55,713 nt of DNA from an uncultured Gammaproteobacteria bacterium. Its GTDB lineage: Bacteria; Pseudomonadota; Gammaproteobacteria; Pseudomonadales; Ketobacteraceae. Position numbers and translations under genes: made by a program. This document shows positions 27,458 through 36,891 of this stretch, one piece after another (the stretch's first letter is position 1; each line of letters opens with the position of its first letter). The stretch lies in contig CAJXZM010000014.1 of assembly GCA_913063125.1 (NCBI GenBank), positions 1-55,713 on the forward strand, read 5' to 3'. The notes beneath the pieces are model-generated. The model saw nothing but the letters and a program-made list of their open reading frames with translations, had not been told where the DNA came from and did no database searches.

Positions 27458-30400
27458 TTAACGTAATACGAGTACGCTGATAACTTGTAGGTAGGGTTCT
27501 TTTTCTGTGGTCATGGTGTCCTCTACCCAGTCGATATACCGATCAAAAATATCGTGAATATCTTTTTCTGCCAACGCTTTGCGTTGGGCTTTACGGCCTT
27601 GGGAATCGCTAGCGCGCTCTAACCCCAAATCCAATTGTTTTAATTGCCCGGCTTTGAGTTTGTCCAACTCGGTCAGTTGGTCATTGAGCTTTTGATTAAT
27701 GTCTGTTTCAAAAATTTCACGTTTGGTAAGCATCCAGTCTTTGGCATGGGTTACAGCACTGGGCAATACCTGTTGCAGTGCTTCCAGGTCAGGCGTTTGT
27801 TGGCGGTTTGGAATCGGGTTTTGCCCTAAGGGTAAATGCGCTAATAATTCCGCAAAGGGTTTGATGCCGATATAGCCGTTTCCTTGCTGGGCTTTTTGCT
27901 GTTGAACTTTTTGCTGTTGACCAGGCTGCTGCTGATCCAGACGATAGTGAACCGCTAACCATTCGTTCACTAAGGGGTGACTTTTTCGATTGGGAATTAA
28001 CCCTGACAAAATAAACACCACGTCGCCACTGGCAAAATCTCCGTTGTTTTTGCTTTGGGCTATGGGGAACTCAATCACTGGCGCGGTATGACGACCAAAA
28101 GCGGCAAGCATTCGGTCTTGTAACCAATCGACGATGGGGTGTTGCGGCCATAAATAATGAATCTTAGGCCAGGCGTTTTCATCTTCACGAGAACGGGCAA
28201 TTTCTTGTTTGATGGTCTCTTGGTCATCGGACAATACAAATTGCCAGTCATCAGGCGCGATTTCCCGTGGCAATAGTTTAAAGCGGTGTCGCAAGTCATC
28301 GGGCGCTACCAGGCTGATTCGACGGGATGAATCATCACTGGTGATTTGCAATCTGCTACCCAGCTCATTGAGCTGTAGCAAGGCTTGCTTGGTGTAAGCG
28401 TAATGGCTGCTAAATAAACTGAGCGGCGGTTGCACATGTGTTTTTAGAAAGGCTTCTGCCGAGAATTCTTGAGCAACAGTTTCTTCCACCTTATCGGTTG
28501 TATTAGTGGTTCCCATAAACAGCGCCATTAATGCATTAGCCTCTTCTTTTTTGGCGTTGTCCGGTTGCAATTCGGCATCAAAGGCATCTGCGCCAGTGCT
28601 GTCTGCCATGGCCTGCTCGGTCATTTTCTCTTCTAATGCAATATCATACACTCCCATAAAAGCGGAAGGGTCGCCGATATTTTGGTAGGCCTGGTCATCT
28701 TTTTCTTGCAGCACTTCAAGAATACGCATATCACCGCGGATAGTGTCATTAGCACTTTCCGTGAGTAGGTAATAGATCTCGGGCTCTTGCTCTTGCCCAT
28801 AACGGTCGACCCGGCCATTACGTTGCTGAAACACCATTAATGACCAAGGCATATCAAAGTGAATTAATCGGTGTGATTGGTAATGTAAGTTAATACCTTC
28901 ACTGGCCACATCGGAACAGAGCAATACCCGGACCTTTGAGTCTGGCTTACCAAAAGCTTCGACAATTTTTTGTTGTTCAATATCACTCATGCCACCGTGC
29001 ATCAGGGTCACTTGGTCTTTTTTGAGTTTGAGGTCTTTACCTAAGCTGTCGAATAAAAAATTAAGGGTTTCGATGCGCTCAGAAAAAATCACTAAACGGT
29101 CATCGGTAGCTTTTTTCCAACCAAAGGTTTTGCTTTTAAATAGCGCCACCATCTTTTGGTATTTGCTAAAGCGTTCTGCTGTGATTAGGGCCAATTGATT
29201 ATTGAGCGTGGTTAGCGCATCAATTTCGGCAACGATATCTTCATCGTTTTTGTCTGACTGCTGAAAAGTGGCTTTTAACTCTGTAAGACGTTTTATACGT
29301 TCTTCCGCCGATAAACGACAAGCCGCTGGGCTGGAGAATAGGCTTTTTTGTAACGTTACCCGTAACAGGGCGGCGGGTTTGCCGTGTTCGTATTCACCGT
29401 TGCGGGTAAAGGGTACGGCTAGCAGCGCATCATAAGCGGCTTCTTCTTCCAATGACGCTTGGTTGTTTTGTTTATAAACCTTGCGTTCTTTAAACTCACT
29501 ATCCACTTGATGGTGAATATCTTTCTTAAAACGCCGTACTACCAAACCTTTATTGCTAAAGTCATCTTTAACGTAGTTCTCGGGATCACTGATTGCCGTG
29601 GGATCTAGCATGTTCATTAAGCTGGCAAAACTGCGGGCACGGCCATCATGAGGGGTAGCAGACAACATAATCAGTGTGTCAGAACGCGTTGCTAAGAGCT
29701 TGGCTAATTGGGTACGCAGGCTGCTGGTGCCACGGTCGGCGACATTATGGCACTCATCAATGATGATAATGTCCCAATAGGCCTGTTCCAGGTTCACCCG
29801 GTAAACAGAATCCTGCTTGAGGGTATCAATAGAGATAATGGACTTTTCATAATAATAAAACGGGTTGTGATTACTGGGGATGCGATTACGCACCCGTTGT
29901 AACCCAACAGAATCCAATCGTGTTAAGGGAATGGTAAAACGGTTCCAGAATTCTTTTTGAAACTGGGTGAGCATACTTTTTTGGGTGAGCACTAATATTC
30001 GCTTACCCCGCCCTCGCTGAATCAGCTCGCTGGTGAGAATACCCGCTTCTAGGGTTTTACCAAGACCCACCGCGTCTGCAATTAAAATACGTTGGCGTGG
30101 TTGCTTTAACGCTTGTAATGCAGGGTCTAGCTGGTATGGCACAACGTCCATGGCCGCTTGATGGGCAATGTGGATTTTACCGTCATTACTGGAACGGCGC
30201 CGTAGCTGGCTTTCCATGTACAGCAGGGAGTTGGAATAACCGGAACTGGCATCGGCCACCAATTGTGTCTCTGCCGGATCAAGTATCTGTATCTCCCCTT
30301 CCAATTTTGTCAGGAAAATTGCCGACTTATCCCGTACCAATTCTGAGATGCCATCACAACTGAGTTGTTGGCCACCGTCCGAGCTGCTGTCTACACAACG

Positions 30401-30475
30401 GATCACCCATTCAGCATCTCTAATCACTACCCGCATGCCGGGTGCATAATGTACTTGTGTTGCTTGTGTGCTCAT
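27458..30475 (-). CDS. SNF2/RapA-like helicase (DrmD-like)
   Basis: An SF2 helicase of the SNF2 superfamily: GLGKT (about residue 136), DECH (about 240), SATPHDGRARSF, and the C-terminal lobe motifs SDVASEGINLHYQ and QRNGRVDRYGQ (about 556). These are dsDNA translocases. Within the superfamily it looks most like RapA and the DrmD subunit of class 1 DISARM, which is also encoded next to an Eco57I-type methyltransferase. The start overlaps the stop of the DruE-like gene (ATGA), so it is translationally coupled to the Druantia-like pair. A Gln-rich linker (QQQPGQQQKVQQQKAQQ) lies near residue 860. Assignment to DrmD is by layout and motif and not by full alignment. Confidence 0.85.
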   Translation of the reverse strand: MSTQATQVHYAPGMRVVIRDAEWVIRCVDSSSDGGQQLSCDGISELVRDKSAIFLTKLEGEIQILDPAETQLVADASSGYSNSLLYMESQLRRRSSNDGKIHIAHQAAMDVVPYQLDPALQALKQPRQRILIADAVGLGKTLEAGILTSELIQRGRGKRILVLTQKSMLTQFQKEFWNRFTIPLTRLDSVGLQRVRNRIPSNHNPFYYYEKSIISIDTLKQDSVYRVNLEQAYWDIIIIDECHNVADRGTSSLRTQLAKLLATRSDTLIMLSATPHDGRARSFASLMNMLDPTAISDPENYVKDDFSNKGLVVRRFKKDIHHQVDSEFKERKVYKQNNQASLEEEAAYDALLAVPFTRNGEYEHGKPAALLRVTLQKSLFSSPAACRLSAEERIKRLTELKATFQQSDKNDEDIVAEIDALTTLNNQLALITAERFSKYQKMVALFKSKTFGWKKATDDRLVIFSERIETLNFLFDSLGKDLKLKKDQVTLMHGGMSDIEQQKIVEAFGKPDSKVRVLLCSDVASEGINLHYQSHRLIHFDMPWSLMVFQQRNGRVDRYGQEQEPEIYYLLTESANDTIRGDMRILEVLQEKDDQAYQNIGDPSAFMGVYDIALEEKMTEQAMADSTGADAFDAELQPDNAKKEEANALMALFMGTTNTTDKVEETVAQEFSAEAFLKTHVQPPLSLFSSHYAYTKQALLQLNELGSRLQITSDDSSRRISLVAPDDLRHRFKLLPREIAPDDWQFVLSDDQETIKQEIARSREDENAWPKIHYLWPQHPIVDWLQDRMLAAFGRHTAPVIEFPIAQSKNNGDFASGDVVFILSGLIPNRKSHPLVNEWLAVHYRLDQQQPGQQQKVQQQKAQQGNGYIGIKPFAELLAHLPLGQNPIPNRQQTPDLEALQQVLPSAVTHAKDWMLTKREIFETDINQKLNDQLTELDKLKAGQLKQLDLGLERASDSQGRKAQRKALAEKDIHDIFDRYIDWVEDTMTTEKEPYLQVISVLVLR

Positions 30476-33400
30476 TTAAAACCTGCAATTAAATAACTTT
30501 TTAAACCACTGTCCGGTGCTTTTATCTTCAGTGGACTATTGGCGAGGCGTTCGACCTGTCTTTCATACGTGTCAGAAAAATTATGATGTCCGGGCCCTTC
30601 GGTTTGCCAATAGCCTAATCCGTAATCGAAGAGTACGTATCCTACACAGCCATCATCAAAATGTATTTCCAATTCTCGGGCATGTTCAACGGTATGGGTT
30701 GTACCCGCAAAGAAGTCAATAGCCCCACCCCAGCTAGGCCCAAGGTGTCCTTGATCTAACATAATATTGAGTACTTGCTCTCTATCTTTGTTATCACACC
30801 AATCATGGAAAACTCTGCTGGGTGTTCGTTCACGACTCAATTGATTGGCAGACACTTGAAGGGTGGCCTGGTCTGCATCCCCATTTTTAACAAGATCGGT
30901 GACTATTTCCCCCAGCAACCTCACGGTAATGGGGCTTTTTAGAAAGCGATCATTAAAGGTGACTTTGGTAATCTGTACACCGTCGTTAATTTTTTTCGTT
31001 AAGTCTGGAAGATTCTGTCCCACTAGCTGCCAGAATTTCGCGCCAAAATCATCCAGCTTACAATCTAGCTCGTGGTGAAAAGAGATTCTTACTTCGTTGG
31101 GTTGCAATGCCGGTTGCAGTTCTTCTGCTGTGAGCACTCGGCCACTTATCTGTAATGCTGATGCAGGTAACGTTGATTTAACAATAACCTTATCGCCAAC
31201 CTGCCCCCAATGCTCACCCGGTGTGTTATTTGCGGTGTTATCACTGGCCCAGACTTTTGTTTCGGTGGTTGTATCCGGTGTTGCGCTTGACGCTGCTACC
31301 GGCGACTCCAGCCACGCTAACACTTGAGAGGTAAGCGCCAGTTGAGATGACAACATATCGTCTTCAACTATTTCTATGCTGATATCCGTAGGTAAACTTA
31401 ATAATCCGCCAAGCTGGGTTTTCACGCTACTTTCAAGTTGATTAAACACTGTTCTGGGGATCACTAAACGTACGTTGCCTTTATAGTTTAAAGCAAAATT
31501 CAGTACATCATCCAATAACTGCCAATGGCTAAGATCCCATTCTGCGGGGTCTCCTCCCAACTGTATGCCACAACCCGTATGCTGACCTTTTGCAAGTTCC
31601 AATCTAAGTCTATCCGATAAAGGTAATGACTCACATTCGTTGTCATATTGGGAACCGAAATAACGTAACGCCGGGTCTAAATCAAAGCGTTGTTGAATTG
31701 CCTTACTTACCAGCGGTGCTGCGCGGCTGTGATCCAATAAATCAACAAAATGCTGGCTGTCGTAGCCTAAGATACAGTGGTGACAGGCGCTGTCACATGA
31801 GCAATTCAGTACGTTTTCTGCAAGCTCAAATACTTGCTTCCAGTTTTCAGTTATTTGGATAGAGAACCCTGCACCACCTGCGGTTTGGTCAAACAACAAT
31901 ATCGAATACCCGGCTATGCCTTGCTCGTCTTTTACTTGTTGAGTGGTCACTCCTATTTCTCGATTTTCTACTCCGAGTAACCGTGCTAAACCTTCTCTTA
32001 GGGCTATGGCGAGGGATCGTGCAGCAATTTCATCATTGATGAAGTGACCGTCGGCGTCCTTCAGTTGGATTTCTACAACATCAGTACGGGCGCTGTATCC
32101 TAACCAAAGATCATTTTGTACATGGCCTCGGCATAATTTGTCGCCTTCACCCTGGCTTCCACCCCTTAGGCGTGTGTGAGTGTTTTCTTTTTCCGGATCT
32201 TTCATTTGTACCGGAGAGCGACCCTGCTGGGTTTGCGCCTCGGCTCGTCCACATGAGAGACAAACCGCATAACCTTCGCCATGTTGTCCATCGCTGTAGC
32301 TAAAAATTTCTGCTTTATTGCTCAACCGGTATCGACCTAAAGAAGGATCCACCATGGGTATCCATTCTGCATTAGGGAGCAACACCCTTGGATGTTTATA
32401 GGCCACATACGTTGGCCGATTAACATCATTGTGGGTTTTATAGCGAATGTCGCTTGTAAAGCCGATGGGCTGTAAATAGCGATGGACTTCGAGCTTATCT
32501 ATGCCTTCGCCACAATGGCTACAATGGCGTGGGAAAGTTACCGATGTCGCACCGGCACCACAATCTCGGCAATACCATAACCAGGGTAGGTGCTGCGTTT
32601 CTTCTTTAAGTTCTTGTCCGCTAGACAGCACCTTACCTAACATCACTCCGGACGAGCGATAGACCTTGCCCCCGAGTACCACGTCAGCGCCAGGGGAGTA
32701 TTCTCTTAGCGCAGTAGGAAGGTCTCGGCTGGGAAGGTTTTCAAAACGCTGAGAGAAAGATTCCTTTACGCCCTCATCTTTTCGTTTCTGTCGAGCAGCT
32801 TTGATTTTTCCCAGCTCTTCAGCAGTTCGATAATTAAACGTCACTACGCCAACAGGAAAACCATAACCCGGTAGGAATGCTTCACTGGCTAACTTTGAAA
32901 ACAAGTAAGCTCGGCGAAAGTCTCGTAATTGGAACATGACAGACTTACCCGCGGGGGTATCTTCCCAGTGGCTATTGTCTTGTTTAAGGATATCGCGGTT
33001 TTGCAACATAACATCTAACTGCGCTTGCCATTGCTGCTGGGTTACATCAATACTTTCAATTACACGACTCACCAGTGCTTGATGTGATAAATGCGCTAGG
33101 CGTGTGCCTTTGACAATACGTACAACGCCTAGACTCCATTCGTCATTATTAGATCGTTTTTTGTCTTGTAACCAGAGTACAAATAGCTCTCGTTGACTTT
33201 GCTCCATACCTGCTTCAAAAAACCACTGACAACTTAGTTTAGTCGCATCATCAGTGTGTTCACATAAGTAGGAACCCAAAGCAAATGCGTTGACGTGCCG
33301 CTGCACGATCGATTCGCTGTCTAGACGGACTTGTGGTGGCCGGCTACTGATCGTAAAAGGCCATAATGGGTTGGTAAATACTTCCATGCCATGGGCCGTA

Positions 33401-36400
33401 TTTTTACAAAGGGTTACCGCCGCCGCTGCGGATTCACCTCGTCGACCTGCCCGCCCTGCTCTCTGCAGATAGTTCGCTGGGGCTGGCGGTACGTTGTTCA
33501 TTGCTACCGCAGACATGTCACCAATATCCACCCCCATTTCCATGGTTGTTGAACAATTTAATACGTTCACTTTGCCCTTTTTGAAAAGCTCTTCGTTTTT
33601 CTTATTCGTTTCTGGTTTTTGTTGAGCAGAGTGTTCTTCCAACCGGAACCAGGGCGATTTAACCGCGATACGGTCACTACGGTTTGGCCACATGCCTTGT
33701 TGGCGTGCGTCAATGACACCTGCATCGCTTTCTAACCACTTCGCTCGCTGCTGCATAGGTATTGAAGAACCGGTTGCTGTCCTCCAGTGCTTTGAAGGCA
33801 GCGCAGGCATGCTGCATAGCTCTGCTTTCATCACTTCATTGGTAAGTTGGCGTGGTAGAAAGGGTGAGTAGCCGCACAGCGTGACGTCTAACGCCTTGCG
33901 AGTGTAGGGACAACGCCAGGTTGTTGTAGGGGTATAGAATTCTGCTACGGCTTTAATATCCAATTGATAGCCACTTTCAAAATCACGCAGCATGGGGCGT
34001 AATGCACTCCACGCCTGCGCCATAAGATCATTTAATTGATCCTTCCAAAAAGGTTCTTTTGGTTGAATGTTTGGAAAGGCAATGCACAGCAGTTTCAAAA
34101 TCCTGCTGTTGGCACCTTGACGGATTTTCGGCCAAAGCACATCTCTATTCTGTTCTTGGACTTCGACATCGGGGCCTTTAATAACGCTAACGGGGAAACG
34201 GCTTCCCATCCAACGCAGGTAGTCCTCGTTTTCAAACCATACCGCACAGCGTGACCGAATATGAAAATCCACAATGATTTTTAAAAAATTACGCCATTCT
34301 TGTACTTGTTTTTCAGGGTCTAATACCAACTGCTGCCAGGTAGAGGGCGTTGTTGAGACTTTATCAATATGTGGGTAGCGAACCCCGACTAACCCCAAGC
34401 TTTCTGCAGACCAGGTATTTTTAGGACGCCGACCAAATTCCCGGTATAAACAAAAATCGGAAAATTGCTGCTTATCTAGATTCATGCCCGATAGCTTGCA
34501 CATTTGATCACGCATTCGGTCACCCGTATCAATACTACCCGCAAGCTGTTCCGAAAGCGTCTTCCAAGAGACCGGCGCTGCTGGTGCACTGGTATCAGCT
34601 GATAATAGGTTTTCAAGCGCTTTAGCGTATTGTGGGCCACTACTTAAAAACATCATCTTCATGCCGTTTAACATTTCTCTTGCGGCATCATCAACAGGCT
34701 GTTTGTTTGTTACAGATTGGATTGTTTGTTCAAGTGTATTGGCGACAGCCGTCATCATTGGATTCAGACGGATGTTTTGGGCGCTTTCATTTAAAAGCAG
34801 GATATCTTCTGGTGAAAGTGCAGACGTAGCTGTCTCGCCTTTTGATACCTCATGATAAATCAGCGAGCGCACCGCATTTCTATCGGCATCAAGTTGTAAG
34901 CGTGTCGAAATTTTTGCTGTACCTTGCCGTGAGTCGGTAAAGGTTAATAAGCGCTTTCCGTTAAAGGGGCCTTTATGCTCTTCTTTATCTGAGGGTAACG
35001 GCGAGAATTCCAGTAACGTAGGGATCATGTCACCTAGGAAAAATGGTGCGCCTATGCGCGCATACCGGAAAAGTTGCCCTGGTTGTGTTTCTGCATCACC
35101 ACAACACGTACAACGAAATACTCGCCTGACGCTACCACTTTGTCTGCTTGGCTCAGGAGTTTTCAGATGGGCTTTAAACGTATCACCTTCTTTTGGGTTC
35201 ATCACACCAACGTTGCTTCCGCCTAAGCCAACACGAGCGGGGGTTCCACCGTCTCCAATAAGCCGATCAAATGCACTGCTACTAATACTGCCACTTTCAT
35301 CATTGCTGGCGTCTTCCACATCTAGCATGAATTCGTCTTCATCTAGATCAAGTCTGCGCGGTTGCAGGCGACTGATACCGTTAATGCTCTTTTCTTCTGC
35401 CGCTAAATAGGCAGTTCCACAACCATTACAGCTAAGTAACTCAAATACAGGTGAGCCACACAAACAGTGAAGTCGATGATCCGTATATATCGCACCAAAT
35501 GCCCATGACGGGTCTTGCAATGTAGGATGTTTATGGCTGCATTCAGGGTTTGCACAAGCCCATAGCCCTGCAACAGTTCGCATAAATGCATGAATACGCA
35601 TGGGGACAAACGCATCGGGGAAATCATCTTTATGCAGCGAATCAGGTTTTGCGTAGGTCATTAAATCAAGTAACGCTAACAACGAACGTTCCTTAATATC
35701 GGGCTCTTGCTTTTGTGCAACCGTCATTAGGTCGCTAAGTTTGTATGCCAGTGTTTTCTGCTGCGTGAAGGCTTTTCTGAGTATTTGCGTTAGTTTGTAT
35801 TCACTTAGCTTCTGATACAAATCATGTGACGACAACGCCTGAAGATCTTCCAACGCATCCAGTGGGGAGGATTGATTAACAACCGTTGATGACCCTAGCG
35901 ATGGAATATGACGATAGCCACGAACCACTTCTACCCTATCAGTAGAAGAACCTGCGAGATCTGCCAAGAACTGCGCTAATTCACTGTTCCCTTCTGGGGT
36001 ATCTTCACCGATGGTTGCTGACGTGGCAATAAGTTGTATGGGGTTACCTGTACCTGGGCCGACGCCATAGGCTTCCATCACACGGCGCAGCAGTAACGCT
36101 AATTCTGCGGCCTGTGAGCCAACATAGGAGTGAGCTTCATCCAGTACGATATATTTGAGCATGCCTTTTGAGTTACTGATAATGGGTTCATCAGCTTTTC
36201 TCACGAGCATATATTCCAACATAGAGGCGTTGGTAACCAAAATAGACGGCGGTGCTTCTCGCAACTTCTCTCGACTGAGTATTTGTTCTGGGTGCTGTTC
36301 TTGCTCTTCTTTTACATCAAAGTGGTTCTGCTTTGTTTCACCGTTATAAAGTGCAAACCGAATATCGCCATTAAAGCCTTCGGTGAATTTTCTAAGGCGT

Positions 36401-36891
36401 TCTTGTTGGCTGTTAATCAATGCGTTTAGTGGGTATAGAAAAATCGCCTGTACGCCACTAAGAGGCGTTTGGTTTTTCTGTTGTTGGCGAATCAAATCTT
36501 CCAGTATTGGCACCATAAAACATTCTGTTTTACCGGAACCTGTACCGCTGCTGACTAATACGGATTTTTTATCCTGTAGGATATATTCCCATGCCGTTAA
36601 CTGGTGTTTAAAGGGGGCAGGAATACCTAAAGCATCAACTAAATGGGAGCTAACGAGATTATCCCTGAGGTCTTCCATAGTGGACGTAGCCGCTTGCCAA
36701 CTAAACATTGGCTCAAACACGGGTGAGGCCAATAAACTGCCTTTTTTACCTGGAGATTGAGAATACGTTTCTCTCAGGTACTGAGTGAGCGGTTTATTTC
36801 GAAATGCTAGCTGACTAATAACAGACCGTTCAGCTCGCTGCTGAAGTTGCTGTAATAATGGCGAAAATAATAAGTGGCGACTCTTACTCAT
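30472..36891 (-). CDS. druE: DruE-like giant DUF1998 helicase (Druantia type III)
   Basis: A 2139-residue DEAD/DEAH helicase: Walker A GTGSGKTECF (about 117), DEAH (about 249), LIATSATIGE, RAGRAGRRG (about 1142), and DUF1998 with NCSCDSACHHCILGYD (about 1700). DruE of Druantia systems is a helicase of this build and about this size. The upstream partner overlaps its start codon by four bases and has the size and place of DruH, which with DruE makes Druantia type III. The mode of action is not established to my knowledge; a DNA translocase role is expected. The last 400 residues are unlike the other giant helicase in the cluster and lack its shared C-terminal module. Confidence 0.85.
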   Translation of the reverse strand: MSKSRHLLFSPLLQQLQQRAERSVISQLAFRNKPLTQYLRETYSQSPGKKGSLLASPVFEPMFSWQAATSTMEDLRDNLVSSHLVDALGIPAPFKHQLTAWEYILQDKKSVLVSSGTGSGKTECFMVPILEDLIRQQQKNQTPLSGVQAIFLYPLNALINSQQERLRKFTEGFNGDIRFALYNGETKQNHFDVKEEQEQHPEQILSREKLREAPPSILVTNASMLEYMLVRKADEPIISNSKGMLKYIVLDEAHSYVGSQAAELALLLRRVMEAYGVGPGTGNPIQLIATSATIGEDTPEGNSELAQFLADLAGSSTDRVEVVRGYRHIPSLGSSTVVNQSSPLDALEDLQALSSHDLYQKLSEYKLTQILRKAFTQQKTLAYKLSDLMTVAQKQEPDIKERSLLALLDLMTYAKPDSLHKDDFPDAFVPMRIHAFMRTVAGLWACANPECSHKHPTLQDPSWAFGAIYTDHRLHCLCGSPVFELLSCNGCGTAYLAAEEKSINGISRLQPRRLDLDEDEFMLDVEDASNDESGSISSSAFDRLIGDGGTPARVGLGGSNVGVMNPKEGDTFKAHLKTPEPSRQSGSVRRVFRCTCCGDAETQPGQLFRYARIGAPFFLGDMIPTLLEFSPLPSDKEEHKGPFNGKRLLTFTDSRQGTAKISTRLQLDADRNAVRSLIYHEVSKGETATSALSPEDILLLNESAQNIRLNPMMTAVANTLEQTIQSVTNKQPVDDAAREMLNGMKMMFLSSGPQYAKALENLLSADTSAPAAPVSWKTLSEQLAGSIDTGDRMRDQMCKLSGMNLDKQQFSDFCLYREFGRRPKNTWSAESLGLVGVRYPHIDKVSTTPSTWQQLVLDPEKQVQEWRNFLKIIVDFHIRSRCAVWFENEDYLRWMGSRFPVSVIKGPDVEVQEQNRDVLWPKIRQGANSRILKLLCIAFPNIQPKEPFWKDQLNDLMAQAWSALRPMLRDFESGYQLDIKAVAEFYTPTTTWRCPYTRKALDVTLCGYSPFLPRQLTNEVMKAELCSMPALPSKHWRTATGSSIPMQQRAKWLESDAGVIDARQQGMWPNRSDRIAVKSPWFRLEEHSAQQKPETNKKNEELFKKGKVNVLNCSTTMEMGVDIGDMSAVAMNNVPPAPANYLQRAGRAGRRGESAAAAVTLCKNTAHGMEVFTNPLWPFTISSRPPQVRLDSESIVQRHVNAFALGSYLCEHTDDATKLSCQWFFEAGMEQSQRELFVLWLQDKKRSNNDEWSLGVVRIVKGTRLAHLSHQALVSRVIESIDVTQQQWQAQLDVMLQNRDILKQDNSHWEDTPAGKSVMFQLRDFRRAYLFSKLASEAFLPGYGFPVGVVTFNYRTAEELGKIKAARQKRKDEGVKESFSQRFENLPSRDLPTALREYSPGADVVLGGKVYRSSGVMLGKVLSSGQELKEETQHLPWLWYCRDCGAGATSVTFPRHCSHCGEGIDKLEVHRYLQPIGFTSDIRYKTHNDVNRPTYVAYKHPRVLLPNAEWIPMVDPSLGRYRLSNKAEIFSYSDGQHGEGYAVCLSCGRAEAQTQQGRSPVQMKDPEKENTHTRLRGGSQGEGDKLCRGHVQNDLWLGYSARTDVVEIQLKDADGHFINDEIAARSLAIALREGLARLLGVENREIGVTTQQVKDEQGIAGYSILLFDQTAGGAGFSIQITENWKQVFELAENVLNCSCDSACHHCILGYDSQHFVDLLDHSRAAPLVSKAIQQRFDLDPALRYFGSQYDNECESLPLSDRLRLELAKGQHTGCGIQLGGDPAEWDLSHWQLLDDVLNFALNYKGNVRLVIPRTVFNQLESSVKTQLGGLLSLPTDISIEIVEDDMLSSQLALTSQVLAWLESPVAASSATPDTTTETKVWASDNTANNTPGEHWGQVGDKVIVKSTLPASALQISGRVLTAEELQPALQPNEVRISFHHELDCKLDDFGAKFWQLVGQNLPDLTKKINDGVQITKVTFNDRFLKSPITVRLLGEIVTDLVKNGDADQATLQVSANQLSRERTPSRVFHDWCDNKDREQVLNIMLDQGHLGPSWGGAIDFFAGTTHTVEHARELEIHFDDGCVGYVLFDYGLGYWQTEGPGHHNFSDTYERQVERLANSPLKIKAPDSGLKSYLIAGFK

